The position numbers were made by a program, and so were the translations under genes. 64,000 nucleotides of DNA. Source: JACZYA01 sp965247455. Lineage in GTDB: Bacteria > Acidobacteriota > Terriglobia > Acidiferrales > 2-02-FULL-67-57. Shown one piece after another: positions 42,958-51,891 of the stretch (position 1 is its first letter; the number at the start of each line of letters is the position of its first letter). The DNA lies in assembly GCA_965247455.1 (NCBI GenBank), contig CBDFHE010000012.1:56045-120044 (forward strand). The letters are read 5' to 3'. The notes beneath the pieces were generated by a model that saw only the letters and a program-made list of their open reading frames with translations, did not search any database and was not told the DNA's origin.

Positions 42958-44604
42958 CTACTCGCGCTCCCTCACCGCGGCAGAAGATGCCTTTGCGCTG
43001 CCGAGCGCCCGCGCCAGAACCTTGCCGGTGGCGAGCACGGGAGGAGTAAGGCCGAGCGCGGCTGCCAACGTCGTAGCCAGATCCGTAGTCGAAACTCGCT
43101 CGGGATAGGTGCCCGGGCGGAAGGCGCCGCCGAAGAAGATGAGCGGCACGTGGGTGTCGTAGGGGTAATGGGTGCCGTGTGTGGCACCGCCGCGCTCAGC
43201 GTTGAAGAGCGCATAGCGAACACGGATAAGTGTCATATCATCGCTGCGCCCAGGGTAAAAACTGCGGCGGACTGCCGCTGTAGTGGCGGCATCCACGGAC
43301 GATACCCGGGCGCCCACATAGCCTGCGATCCCCTCGACTGTCATCGCGGCTTCTCCCACAACTTGGATCGCCTCCTCCAGGCTGACGCCTCGCTTCTTGA
43401 GCCAGTCACGGTTGAAAACGAGTCCGGCCCCGGGGATCAGCCACTCGCCCTCGTCCTCCCTCCACCGCTCCCGAAGAGCTTTTATCACAGCCTCTCCCAA
43501 AGCACCGCTGTCGATGTTGGTAGCTTCGAGGCCACGTGCCCGTGCTTGAGCCAATGTAGGTGACACGCCGTGGTCGGCAGAGAGCGCCAGCCAGTACTGT
43601 CCTTCTCCCACACGCCGGTAGAGGAACTTGAGCAGTCGGGCAACCTGCTCGTCGGTCCGAAGAGTCACGTCAGCCACTTCGTCGCTGTAGGGTCCCCACT
43701 GGTGGCCAACCGCGTCGTTGGAAGAAAAACCAATGAAGAGAAAATCGGTCACGCCATCTTCTCCTAGCCCTTCCTGCTTTACCAGTTCGCGCCCAAAATC
43801 AAGCACGATTTCATTGCCGTAGGGAGTGATGAGAACCCGGCTATAGAATGCGGGATCCGGCTTGCCGCTCTTGGTGGTCAGCGAAACGGATACTCTTTTC
43901 CCCACCTTCCAATTCCTCCCGTAATAGCGGTCGGGGCCGCGCCGCTGGTTGAAGGCCCTCACCCACTTGGGCAACTCCTCGCGGTAATAACGGCTGGTAA
44001 TAAACCGTCCCGTCTGGGAATCATACCAGTAGGCACCGGAGGCGCTGTGGCCGGTGGAGAAGACGACCGAGCGGTCCTTGATGGCGACACCGAAGATCTT
44101 GGCCTCGGCGCCGGCGGCGAAACGCAACTGGTCGGCCAGAGTGGTCCCCCGCAACTCGTACGGTGAGACACCGGCCAAGTCAGCCGTGCTGCCGACAACC
44201 GGCGAAGAGTCGTCCCGAACCGCCGGAACTCTGCGCCCGACCCCGGCACGGTACCAATCATTCCCCACAATGCCGTGGCGGTCGGGGGTGGTGCCGGTGG
44301 CCAGCGTGGCGTGCCCGGCGGCCGTTACCGTGCGGGCGTAGGGATAAAAACAGGAGGAGAAGTTCGCGCCCTCGCGCAGCAGGCGGTTGAAGCCGTCGGG
44401 GCCGAAGCGGTCGCGGAAGCGCACGAGATAGTCGGCCCGGAACTGGTCGATGACCAGCACCACCACCAGACGCGGCGCCGCCACCTCGTCCGCAGGCGTC
44501 GTCTCAGCAGCTAGCAACCAGCAGTTGCCGCCCACACCCAGAAGCAGGAATAAGACAACAGGAGAGACGAAGAACAAACGCGTTCCCGAAGAAGAAGTGT
44601 TCAT
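42958..44604 (-). CDS. PafA-like alkaline phosphatase / nucleotide pyrophosphatase family protein
   Basis: 548 residues with a signal peptide (LFFVSPVVLFLLLGVGG). The alkaline phosphatase superfamily core is VLVIDQFRADYLVRF (first metal Asp), TVTAAGHATLATGTTPDRHG (nucleophile Thr), SADHGVSP (metal ligands) and THYPYDTHVPLIFFG (distal His). The Thr nucleophile and single-domain layout resemble PafA of Bacteroidetes. A periplasmic phosphate-scavenging role is likely. It is transcribed with pyrD, three bases away, which could be incidental. Confidence 0.88.
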   Translation of the reverse strand: MNTSSSGTRLFFVSPVVLFLLLGVGGNCWLLAAETTPADEVAAPRLVVVLVIDQFRADYLVRFRDRFGPDGFNRLLREGANFSSCFYPYARTVTAAGHATLATGTTPDRHGIVGNDWYRAGVGRRVPAVRDDSSPVVGSTADLAGVSPYELRGTTLADQLRFAAGAEAKIFGVAIKDRSVVFSTGHSASGAYWYDSQTGRFITSRYYREELPKWVRAFNQRRGPDRYYGRNWKVGKRVSVSLTTKSGKPDPAFYSRVLITPYGNEIVLDFGRELVKQEGLGEDGVTDFLFIGFSSNDAVGHQWGPYSDEVADVTLRTDEQVARLLKFLYRRVGEGQYWLALSADHGVSPTLAQARARGLEATNIDSGALGEAVIKALRERWREDEGEWLIPGAGLVFNRDWLKKRGVSLEEAIQVVGEAAMTVEGIAGYVGARVSSVDAATTAAVRRSFYPGRSDDMTLIRVRYALFNAERGGATHGTHYPYDTHVPLIFFGGAFRPGTYPERVSTTDLATTLAAALGLTPPVLATGKVLARALGSAKASSAAVRERE

Positions 44605-44769
44605 GTTCGGACGAGCTCCTCAGCGATCTTGAGCCTATCACAGAGCGGGCAAGCTGCGCTGTCTTGCGGTCGCCGCCGTGCGTACGCACCGCTGGTACGA
44701 CGCGAACTACAACTACGGGGTTGCAGGAAACGCGCCTTACCCATCTCCATCACGCCAGTACCGGCGGCC

Positions 44770-44898
44770 GGTAGTGTCTTAATTTGAGCCATTCGGAACT
44801 CGGCCCAAATCACACCGACCCCTGCGGCCCCCGCCGCAGGGATTTTCGCTTCCCCCAGGCAGGGGCCTGGGGGCTCGGTGTGAAATTAAGACACTACC
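44770..44898. mobile_element. 129-bp MITE-like element with 16-bp terminal inverted repeats
   Basis: GGTAGTGTCTTAATTT (44770-44785) and AAATTAAGACACTACC (44883-44898) are exact inverted repeats. Inside them, TCACACCGA and TCGGTGTGA pair again. If TA is taken as a target duplication, the termini read GTGTCTTAATTT, sharing GTGT with the IS630 copy at 48084. There is no coding sequence. It ends 15 bases before the -35 box of the pyrR promoter. Confidence 0.65.
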
Positions 44899-44913
44899 CG
44901 GCGGTACAGTTCC

Positions 44914-44942
44914 TTGACAGGAATCGGGCCCGGCCCTAGTAT
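44914..44942 (+). promoter_or_regulatory. Sigma-70 promoter of pyrR-pyrB-pyrC
   Basis: TTGACA (44914-44919), 17-base spacer, TAGTAT (44937-44942). Transcription would begin near 44949, about 22 bases before the pyrR ATG at 44971. This rules out in-frame starts at 44914 and 44941. Confidence 0.8.
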
Positions 44943-44970
44943 GAGTGGGCCACAACAGGTTCTACCAAAA

Positions 44971-45522
44971 ATGAAAATAAGGGAAAAAGGCCAACTGATG
45001 TCGGCGGCGGAGATTGACCGCACGCTCATGCGCCTGGCGCACGAAATTGTGGAGCGCAACAGCGGGATTGATCAGGTGGCGCTGGTCGGCATCCGCCGGC
45101 GGGGTGTGCCGCTGGCCGAGCGCCTGGCGGCGCGCATCGAGCAAGCCGAAAAAAAGAAAGTGCCGGTGGCGACCATTGACGTCACCCTTTACCGCGACGA
45201 CCTTTCCACCGTCGCGCCCCAGCCGGTGGTCAAGACCAAAGACCTGGGGGTGCCGGTGGACGGCCGCACGCTGATCCTGGTGGACGACGTACTCTACACC
45301 GGCCGCACCATCCGCGCCTCCATGAACGCGCTCTTCAGCTATGGGCGCCCGGCGCGCGTCCACCTCTGCGTCCTGATCGACCGCGGCTGGCGCGAGTTGC
45401 CGATTGAAGCCAACTACGTAGGACGAAACGTGCAGACCGCCGCCAACGAAATCATCGAAGTGCGTCTGCGCGAAGTCGATTCCGAAGAACGGGTACTGCT
45501 GGTGGAGAAAGTTGACGAGTGA
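44971..45522 (+). CDS. pyrR: PyrR bifunctional regulator / uracil phosphoribosyltransferase
   Basis: 183 residues of the PyrR family. In Bacillus it binds pyr mRNA to promote attenuation when UMP is high and has uracil phosphoribosyltransferase activity. LVGIRRRGVPLAERLAARIE, IDVTLYRDDLS and the PRPP loop LVDDVLYTGRTIRASMNAL are diagnostic. It heads a pyrR-pyrB-pyrC operon on the plus strand. The leader is too short for a Bacillus-type attenuator, so control, if any, must work differently. Confidence 0.94.
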   Translation: MKIREKGQLMSAAEIDRTLMRLAHEIVERNSGIDQVALVGIRRRGVPLAERLAARIEQAEKKKVPVATIDVTLYRDDLSTVAPQPVVKTKDLGVPVDGRTLILVDDVLYTGRTIRASMNALFSYGRPARVHLCVLIDRGWRELPIEANYVGRNVQTAANEIIEVRLREVDSEERVLLVEKVDE

Positions 45523-45560
45523 ACCCTGCCCCGGCGGATCCCCGGTGAGGTGCCTGCTAC

Positions 45561-46544
45561 TTGCCTGCCCGTAACACCGCCCTCCCCCGCTTGGCGGGCC
45601 GACACCTGCTGGGCATCGAGCCTCTGGCCCCTGAAGACATTGAGCTGATCCTCGCCACCGCGCAGAAATACCAGACCCGCACCCCGCGCGCCGTCCGGCC
45701 CGTGCCCCGGCTCGACCTGCTGCGCGGCAAGACGCTGGTGCTGGCTTTCTTCGAGGCCTCCACCCGCACGCGCGTCTCCTTCGAGATGGCGGCCCAGCGG
45801 CTGGGCATGGACGTGGTCAACCTGGCGCTGGAAGCCTCCAGCGTGCAGAAGGGCGAATCGCTGCTCGACACCGTGAAGACGCTGGTGGCCATGCGCCCCG
45901 ACGCGCTGGTGATCCGCCACCGGAGTTCCGGCGTCCCGCACTTCCTCGCGCGTCACACCGATGTGCCCATCCTGAACGCCGGCGACGGCACCCACGAACA
46001 TCCCACCCAGGCCCTGCTGGACGCGCTCACCATGCGGGACCACAAAGGCCGGCTGCAGGGCCTGCAAGTAGCCATCCTGGGCGATATCCTCCACAGCCGC
46101 GTGGCCCGCTCCAATATTCACCTGCTGAGCAAATTCGGCGCGCGCATCGCTTTGGCCGGTCCTCCGCCGCTGGCGCCGAAAATCTTTGAGCGGCTCGCCC
46201 CCGGCGTCACCGTGCACGCCCGGATGGAAGACGCCTTGCGGGAGGCCGACGTGGTTATGATTCTGCGCGTGCAACTGGAACGGCTGCGCGAGCCGCTGTT
46301 CGCCTCGCCCACCGAGTACGCCCGCCACTACTGCCTGACTCCCGCCCGGCTGGAACTGGCCAAGCCCGACGCCATCGTCATGCACCCGGGGCCGTTCCTG
46401 CGCGGGATTGACATCGCCGGCGAAGTGGCCGACAGCGAGCGCTCCGTCATTCCCGACCAGGTGGAAAACGGCGTCGCCGTGCGCATGGCGCTGCTGGAGA
46501 TGCTGGCCCCGCCATCTGCGGCGCGGACGGAAAAGTCCAAATGA
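45561..46544 (+). CDS. pyrB: Aspartate carbamoyltransferase catalytic subunit
   Basis: Condenses carbamoyl phosphate with aspartate. The 327 residues contain FFEASTRTRVSFEMAAQRLG (carbamoyl-phosphate site), VIRHRSSGVPHFLA, GDGTHEHPTQALLD and MHPGPFLRGIDI. The start is a TTG at 45561, with AGGTG some 10 bases upstream; there is no ATG near. Its TGA overlaps the ATG of pyrC (ATGA). No pyrI regulatory subunit is present. Confidence 0.96.
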   Translation: MPARNTALPRLAGRHLLGIEPLAPEDIELILATAQKYQTRTPRAVRPVPRLDLLRGKTLVLAFFEASTRTRVSFEMAAQRLGMDVVNLALEASSVQKGESLLDTVKTLVAMRPDALVIRHRSSGVPHFLARHTDVPILNAGDGTHEHPTQALLDALTMRDHKGRLQGLQVAILGDILHSRVARSNIHLLSKFGARIALAGPPPLAPKIFERLAPGVTVHARMEDALREADVVMILRVQLERLREPLFASPTEYARHYCLTPARLELAKPDAIVMHPGPFLRGIDIAGEVADSERSVIPDQVENGVAVRMALLEMLAPPSAARTEKSK

Positions 46545-47818
46545 AACCGCTGCTCATCAAGAACGGGCGCGTAGTCGATCCGGCCAGCGGGCTGGACGAC
46601 CGGCGCGACCTGCTGGTGGAAGACGGCCAGATCGCCGCCCTCGATAAGAAAATCGCAAAATCCGAAGCCGAGGTCTTCGACGCCACCGACTTGGTGGTAG
46701 CGCCGGGCTTCATCGACCTGCACACGCACCTGCGCGAACCGGGCGATGAAAGCGCGGAGACTATCGCCAGCGGCGCGCGCGCGGCTGCCGCCGGCAGCTT
46801 CACCGCCGTCTGCGCCATGCCCAACACCCAGCCGGTGAACGACTCGGCGCTGGTGACCCGCTACATCCTCGGCCGCGCCGCTCTGGCGCAGGGCGCGCGC
46901 GTCTATCCCATCGGTGCGGTCACCAAGAACAGCCAAGGCGAAGAGCTGGCGGAGCTGGAGTCCATGCGCGCCGCCGGCATTGTGGCCGTCAGCGACGACG
47001 GCCAGCCGGTCTGGAACAGCCGCGTGCTGCGGCGCGCGCTGGAGTACTGCGCCGCGCTGGGCCTGGCGCTGATTGACCACTGCGAAAACCGGCATCTCGC
47101 CGCTGGGGGCGCGATGCACGAAGGCCCCTGGTCGGTCCGGCTGGGCTTGCCAGGCATCCCGGCGCTGGCGGAAGAGTTGCCGGTGGCGCGCAATGTTCGC
47201 TTGGCGGCGCTCACCGGCGCGCGGGTCCACATCGCTCACCTTTCCATCGGGAGCGGCCTGGAAGTCGTGCGGCGGGCCAAGGAGCAAGGACTCCCGGTCA
47301 CCTGCGAAGTCACGCCGCACCACTTCACGCTCACCGACGAAGCTTGCCGGGACTACGACCCGCGCTTCAAGATGAATCCGCCGCTGCGCTCGGCCGACGA
47401 CGTGGCCGCCCTGGTGGCCGGCCTGGCCGACGGCACAGTGGACGCCATTGCCACCGACCATGCACCGCATTCAGACACAAAGAAACAGACCGACTTCGAG
47501 TCTGCGCCTTTCGGAGTCGTCGGGCTGGAGACGGCGCTGGCGGTGGCGCTGGAAAAGCTCTACCACCCCAGCAAGATTTCACTCCTTCGCTTGGTGGAAT
47601 TGCTCTCCGCCAACCCGGCCCGGATTGTGGGCGCACCGGGAGGAAGACTGAGTGTGGGGGCACCCGCCGACATCACAATTTTTTCTCTTGAGAAGAAATG
47701 GACCTACCGCGCCGCGGAGGGCTGGTCGAAAAGCCACAACTCTCCCTTCGAGGGCTGGAGCTTCCGCGGCGGGCCGGTGGCGACCGTCGTGGGCGGGAAC
47801 ATCGTCTTCCGCAGTTGA
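46541..47818 (+). CDS. pyrC: Dihydroorotase
   Basis: Cyclises carbamoyl aspartate to dihydroorotate. The 425 residues are the larger class I type. Metal and substrate motifs are GFIDLHTHLREPGDE, CAMPNTQPVND, DHCEN, HIAHLS and ATDHAPHS. The C-terminus ends with the usual beta segment (GGPVATVVGGNIVFRS). It is translationally coupled to pyrB through ATGA. In some bacteria this type of dihydroorotase forms a complex with PyrB. Confidence 0.96.
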   Translation: MKPLLIKNGRVVDPASGLDDRRDLLVEDGQIAALDKKIAKSEAEVFDATDLVVAPGFIDLHTHLREPGDESAETIASGARAAAAGSFTAVCAMPNTQPVNDSALVTRYILGRAALAQGARVYPIGAVTKNSQGEELAELESMRAAGIVAVSDDGQPVWNSRVLRRALEYCAALGLALIDHCENRHLAAGGAMHEGPWSVRLGLPGIPALAEELPVARNVRLAALTGARVHIAHLSIGSGLEVVRRAKEQGLPVTCEVTPHHFTLTDEACRDYDPRFKMNPPLRSADDVAALVAGLADGTVDAIATDHAPHSDTKKQTDFESAPFGVVGLETALAVALEKLYHPSKISLLRLVELLSANPARIVGAPGGRLSVGAPADITIFSLEKKWTYRAAEGWSKSHNSPFEGWSFRGGPVATVVGGNIVFRS

Positions 47819-47843
47819 CCGCCGGCTGAATTAGCAAAAAGCG

Positions 47844-48000
47844 GATTCCTCGCCTGCCTGCCCTGCCTACCGCAGGCAGGCGCAGGCAGACCGAAGGCGA
47901 CGAAACGGGCTGCCGAAACAATCTCCCCACGTGTCATTCCGACGAGCTCGCCTTGGGCGGGCCTGCCTAACAAGCGGGGCAGGCGGAATGGTAGGAAGGC
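47844..48000. repeat. Palindromic repeat block downstream of pyrC
   Basis: CCTGCCTGCC...CTACCGCAGGCAGG around 47854-47881, then GTGTCATTCCGACGAGCTCG and GCGGGCCTGCC...GGGGCAGGCGG, again members of the window-wide families. There is no gene between pyrC and the IS630 element. Confidence 0.65.
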
Positions 48001-48080
48001 GCAAACAGGAGTGTCCGCGCTACTGAAGCGTAGGGCAAACGCTCCGAATGACCGTGGCAGGATACTTCTTCCGTGCTCTG

Positions 48081-49169
48081 CTAGTGTACTGTCCCGGAAA
48101 TATATGAGCAAAGTCGTTCGACCTTAGCGAGGATGGATTCGGCCGTGGCGGTCCAGACGAAAGGACTGGTGTTGGCGTTGTAATGTTCGACGAAGCGCTC
48201 GATGTTACGGACGAGAGCCTTGACGCTGGAGAAGGAACCTCGGCGAATGGCCTTCTGGGTAATGATGCCGAACCAGCGTTCGACTTGGTTGAGCCAGGAC
48301 GCATAGGTTGGGGTGAAATGAACGTGGTAGCGGGGACGCCGAGCGAGCCAAGCGCGGACTTTGGGATGTTTGTGAGTAGCGTAGTTATCGACGATGAGAT
48401 GGACGTCGAGGTTGTGCGGCACACTGCCGTCGATCTGACGCAGGAAAGTGAGGAACTCCTGATGACGGTGTCGCGGTTTACAGCGGGTGATGACTCTCCC
48501 GGTGGCCACATCGAGAGCCGCGAACAGAGTGGTCGTGCCGTGACGTTTGTAATCATGGGTGACGCCTTCGACGTAGCCGAGGCCCATGGGGAGAACGGGC
48601 TGAGTTCGCTGAAGAGCTTGAACCTGGGTCTTCTCATCGACCGAGAGCACCACGGCGTGGTCCGGGGGATTGAGGTAGAGACCGACGATGTCGCGGACTT
48701 TCTCGACGAAGAACGGGTCGTTGGAAATCTTGAAATGCCGCTGGCGATGCGGCTGGACGCCGAACAGATCGAACCACCGCTGGACCGTGCTCTTTGAGAC
48801 TCCCGTGTGTTCCGCCATGGAACGCACGCTCCAGTGCGAACGATCGGGAGGTTCGGTTTGCAGGGCCGTGTTGATGACTTCCGCAACACGTTCATCCTCA
48901 TGCGTGCGGGGGCGTCCGGGACGCAGTTCATCGTGTAGTCCGGGGATTCCATGTTCACGATAGCGCTTTCGCCACTTGCCCACGGTCGTATTGGTGACAC
49001 CCAGACGCCGGGCCACGGTAGAGCCGGGAACGCCTTCGGCGCAGGCCAGCACAATCTGGGCCCTCAGCACCAGACTATGCGGCAAGGTTCGGGAGCGGGC
49101 GAGGCGCCCCAGTTCCGATTCCTCACTCTCACTGAGAGTGAGGGGAGTAGCGGGGCGACCGCGTGGCAT
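48081..49169 (-). CDS. IS630 family transposase
   Basis: About 362 residues. An N-terminal helix-turn-helix pair (STVARRLGVTNTTVGKWRKR and STVQRWFDLFG) is followed by a DDE domain: SVDEKTQVQAL (first Asp), HLIVDNYATHK (second Asp) and SWLNQVERWFG (Glu). The start at 49169 has GGAGG 7 bases upstream; an ATG at 49175 is also in frame. The TAG stop is built from the TA target duplication plus the next host base. The gene looks intact, so the element may be active. Confidence 0.93.
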   Translation of the reverse strand: MPRGRPATPLTLSESEESELGRLARSRTLPHSLVLRAQIVLACAEGVPGSTVARRLGVTNTTVGKWRKRYREHGIPGLHDELRPGRPRTHEDERVAEVINTALQTEPPDRSHWSVRSMAEHTGVSKSTVQRWFDLFGVQPHRQRHFKISNDPFFVEKVRDIVGLYLNPPDHAVVLSVDEKTQVQALQRTQPVLPMGLGYVEGVTHDYKRHGTTTLFAALDVATGRVITRCKPRHRHQEFLTFLRQIDGSVPHNLDVHLIVDNYATHKHPKVRAWLARRPRYHVHFTPTYASWLNQVERWFGIITQKAIRRGSFSSVKALVRNIERFVEHYNANTSPFVWTATAESILAKVERLCSYISGTVH

Positions 49170-49232
49170 GGGCATACCTCCAGAGGCCAAAGGTTGCCCA
49201 TTAATATATCGCTTATTTCCGGGACAGTACAC
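48084..49232. mobile_element. IS630 family insertion sequence, complete
   Basis: The ends GTGTACTGTCCCGGAAATA (48084 onward) and TATTTCCGGGACAGTACAC (to 49232) are inverted repeats, and both are flanked by TA (48082-48083 and 49233-49234), the usual IS630 target. The 1149-bp element carries one transposase gene. It lies exactly in the TAG stop codon of thiD. Confidence 0.93.
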
Positions 49233-50110
49233 TAGAAGTAGCTGGTGGTAGCGTGGACGGGACCTTCCGCCGGCGTGTGCAGGGAATGGGAGTGAGCCAA
49301 CGGGTCATTTTGCTGCCGGTAGAAGTGGTTCAGCAAGCCCTGGCCCTTGCCGAGGGAGTAGCCCTTGGCGATGGCCTTGGCGACGTAGGCCTTGGCCAGG
49401 ACGATGGCATCGCTCAGGTTGCGCCCGCCAGCCAGGTTGGCGGCCAGGGCGGAGGAGAAAGCGCAGCCGGTGCCGTGGGTATTGGGGGAACGCACGCGGT
49501 CGCTGCCAAACTCGCTCAGAGCGGCGCCGTCGTAGAAGACGTCCACCGGCTTCTCCAGGCCGCCGCCGGTGACGACCACGCTGCGGGCGCCAAGCTGGCA
49601 CAGTTTCTGCGCCGCCTCCCGCATCCCCTGATTGTCCTTGACCTCGAGGCCAGAAAGGACGCCAGCCTCCGCAAGGTTGGGCGTAATGACGGTGGCCAGC
49701 GGCAGCAGGCGTTCCCGCAACACTTTCACTCCGCCCGACTCCAACAACTCCTTCCCGGAAGTCGCCCGCAGCACCGGATCGAGCACCACGTGGGGGAAGT
49801 TTCCTTTCTCCAACAGCTCGGCCACTACCTGCGCGTTGGCGCGCGTACCCAGCATGCCGATTTTCACTCCGGCGATGGAAACGTCGCCGACCAACTCGTC
49901 GAGCTGCGCCCGCAGCACATCGGCCGAGACCGGCTTGACCCCACGCACGCCGCCGGTGCTTTGGATGGTCAGCGCCGTGATGACGGCGACGCCGTAGCAA
50001 TTGTGGGCAGCAAAGGTCTTCAGGTCGGCGCCTACGCCCGCGCCGGTGGTGGGGTCGAAACCCGCAATGGTGAGTAGAACCGGGGGTGTCCCGCCTGACG
50101 AATCGGCCAT
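49232..50110 (-). CDS. thiD: Hydroxymethylpyrimidine/phosphomethylpyrimidine kinase
   Basis: Phosphorylates HMP and HMP-phosphate for thiamine synthesis. The 292 residues contain LTIAGFDPTTGAGVGADLKT, GVKIGMLGT, DPVLRATSGKELL and SPNTHGTGCAFSSALAANL with the catalytic Cys region. The TAG stop is formed by the IS630 target TA plus the first base of the element. Removing the IS restores TAG at the same place, so the protein was not shortened. The C-terminal extension after FYRQQN is longer than usual. Confidence 0.94.
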   Translation of the reverse strand: MADSSGGTPPVLLTIAGFDPTTGAGVGADLKTFAAHNCYGVAVITALTIQSTGGVRGVKPVSADVLRAQLDELVGDVSIAGVKIGMLGTRANAQVVAELLEKGNFPHVVLDPVLRATSGKELLESGGVKVLRERLLPLATVITPNLAEAGVLSGLEVKDNQGMREAAQKLCQLGARSVVVTGGGLEKPVDVFYDGAALSEFGSDRVRSPNTHGTGCAFSSALAANLAGGRNLSDAIVLAKAYVAKAIAKGYSLGKGQGLLNHFYRQQNDPLAHSHSLHTPAEGPVHATTSYF

Positions 50111-50238
50111 GCTTGCGCTGAGCCTCCCTACCTGCTTTCCACTGGTGAGAGTACAGCAAAAAAATTGTCAAGGCAAAAAGTTTCTGGCCGCAGGGGAAAA
50201 TTTTTCCCGGGGCCGGAAGCAGGTTGGAATCCAGTTCT

Positions 50239-51489
50239 CTATGGGAAGAGGCCGCGGACGATGGTGGCGTCGGCCACGCGCCCGATGGCCAGGATGGAGG
50301 CGGCGGTGCGCATGTGCACGCGGTATTTCAGCGAAGTCTCGTGCACCTCGCGGAAAGCGCGCTTCATCACCTTCTCCAGCTTGCCATTGACTTCGCCTTC
50401 CTCCCAGAAGAAGTTCTGCAAGTCCTGCACCCACTCGAAGTAACTGACAGTCACGCCGCCGGCGTTGGCGAGGATGTCCGGGAGCAGAAAGACGCCCTTG
50501 CGGGCCAGGATTTCATCCGCCATCGGCGTAACCGGCCCGTTGGCGGCTTCGGCGATGATGCGGGCTTTGATGTTGGCGGCGTTCTGGGCGGTGATGACAT
50601 TCTCCAGCGCAGCCGGGATCAGAATCTCGCATTTCAGCTCCAGCAGCTCCTCGTTGCGGATGCGCGAAGTGCCCGGCAAGCTGACCACCGAGCCTGAGCG
50701 CTCCTTGTGCCGAATGGCCTTGATGGGGTCGAGGCCGCGCGGGTTGACCACACCACCGCGGGAGTCGCTGACGGCAATGATCTTGGCGCCCACCTGATGC
50801 AACAGGCGCGCGGCAATGCTGCCGGCGTTGCCGAACCCCTGGATGGCAACCTTGGCGCCTTTGAGCGGCAAGCGCTTGACGCGGCAGGCTTCCTGAATAG
50901 TGAAGAGACAGCCGCGAGCGGTGGCCTCGTTGCGTCCTTCCGAGCCGCCCAGCGACACCGGTTTGCCGGTGACCACGCCCAGACTGGAGTAACCGACCGT
51001 CATGGAGTAGGTGTCCATCATCCAGGCCATGATCTGTGAGTCGGTGTACATGTCGGGGGCGGGGATGTCGCGGTCAGGCCCGATGATGGGAAGGATTTCG
51101 GAGAAGAACCGGCGGGTCGTGCGCTCCAGCTCGCCGCGCGCCATTTTGTGAGTGTCGCAAATCACGCCTCCCTTGCCCCCGCCGAAGGGAATGTTGACCA
51201 CCGCCGTCTTCCAGGCCATCCAAGCAGCCAGGGCTTTGACCTCGTCCAGGGAAACGCTGGGGTGGTAGCGGATGCCGCCCTTGGCGGGCCCGCGAGTGAC
51301 GTTGTGCTGCACGCGGTAGCCCTCGAACACGCGCACAGAACCGTCGTCCATTCGGACGGGAATGGACACAATCAGCGCACGCTTGGGCTGTCGGAGCACG
51401 TTGCGCAAACCGGCATCGAGCTTGAGGTGATCGGCCGCCCGATCGAACTGCAACTGGGAAATCACAAAGGGGTTGAGGTCTTCCTTCAT
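50239..51489 (-). CDS. Glu/Leu/Phe/Val family dehydrogenase (glutamate dehydrogenase)
   Basis: Oxidative deamination of glutamate, or the reverse, with NAD(P). The 416 residues include GYRVQHNVTRGPAKGGIRYH, the catalytic-lysine region PFGGGKGGVICD, AIQGFGNAGSIAARLL (nucleotide-binding fold) and IIAEAANGPVTP. The start at 51489 has GGAGG 7 bases upstream. A frame extended to 51567 lacks a binding site. The length and motifs favour glutamate dehydrogenase, but substrate specificity is not proven by motifs alone. Confidence 0.92.
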   Translation of the reverse strand: MKEDLNPFVISQLQFDRAADHLKLDAGLRNVLRQPKRALIVSIPVRMDDGSVRVFEGYRVQHNVTRGPAKGGIRYHPSVSLDEVKALAAWMAWKTAVVNIPFGGGKGGVICDTHKMARGELERTTRRFFSEILPIIGPDRDIPAPDMYTDSQIMAWMMDTYSMTVGYSSLGVVTGKPVSLGGSEGRNEATARGCLFTIQEACRVKRLPLKGAKVAIQGFGNAGSIAARLLHQVGAKIIAVSDSRGGVVNPRGLDPIKAIRHKERSGSVVSLPGTSRIRNEELLELKCEILIPAALENVITAQNAANIKARIIAEAANGPVTPMADEILARKGVFLLPDILANAGGVTVSYFEWVQDLQNFFWEEGEVNGKLEKVMKRAFREVHETSLKYRVHMRTAASILAIGRVADATIVRGLFP

Positions 51490-51579
51490 GCTTGAACCTC
51501 CGCGAGCTGGAGTTGGAGTAGCTTTCCCCGGGGACACTTTCCGAGCCGTAAACTTTTTTCGTGCCATGGAAACCGCCGC

Positions 51580-51891
51580 CTATCGAACCCCGATCTTTTG
51601 CTCGGCCGACCGGCTGCGTGCCCGATAAGCCTGGCGGCAGCGTTCCGAGCAAAAATAGTGGGTCTCCCCGTCCACCACCTCGCGCACAGACACGTTCACA
51701 TCCACATGCGTACCGCAAATGGGATCGCGCTTGACGGTGCCATGCCGGGGAGGAAGGGATGTTTTACTCTCGGCGTGCCGGACGGCGGACGCAACCACGC
51801 GTTTCCATCCGCGGCGCCAAAACCAGAGCCACAGCCAGCGCAGGGCCAGTACGATAACCACCAGCGCCGCCAGGCGCAGCAGCCCGGTCAT
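51580..51891 (-). CDS. Membrane-anchored YHS/TRASH-like metal-binding protein
   Basis: 103 residues with an N-terminal membrane helix (LLRLAALVVIVLALRWLWLWF) and a C-terminal RDPICGTHVDVNVSVREVVD...HYFCSERCRQAYR segment. The Cys before GTHVD plus CSERC match YHS/TRASH-type metal-binding domains. Similar small membrane proteins are common next to TPR genes, with no assigned role. Its ATG overlaps the TGA of the upstream TPR gene (ATGA), so they form one operon. Confidence 0.75.
   Translation of the reverse strand: MTGLLRLAALVVIVLALRWLWLWFWRRGWKRVVASAVRHAESKTSLPPRHGTVKRDPICGTHVDVNVSVREVVDGETHYFCSERCRQAYRARSRSAEQKIGVR

Noticed and set aside
49232..50110. thiD truncated by the IS630 element
   Set aside because: Removing the element and one TA restores TTC TAG at the same place, so the ThiD end is unchanged.
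50111..50238. TPP riboswitch or terminator upstream of thiD
   Set aside because: The sequence has a GGGAAAAATTTTCCC-type palindrome and a TTGACA, but no TPP riboswitch core, no T tract directly after the stem and no -10 box at proper spacing.
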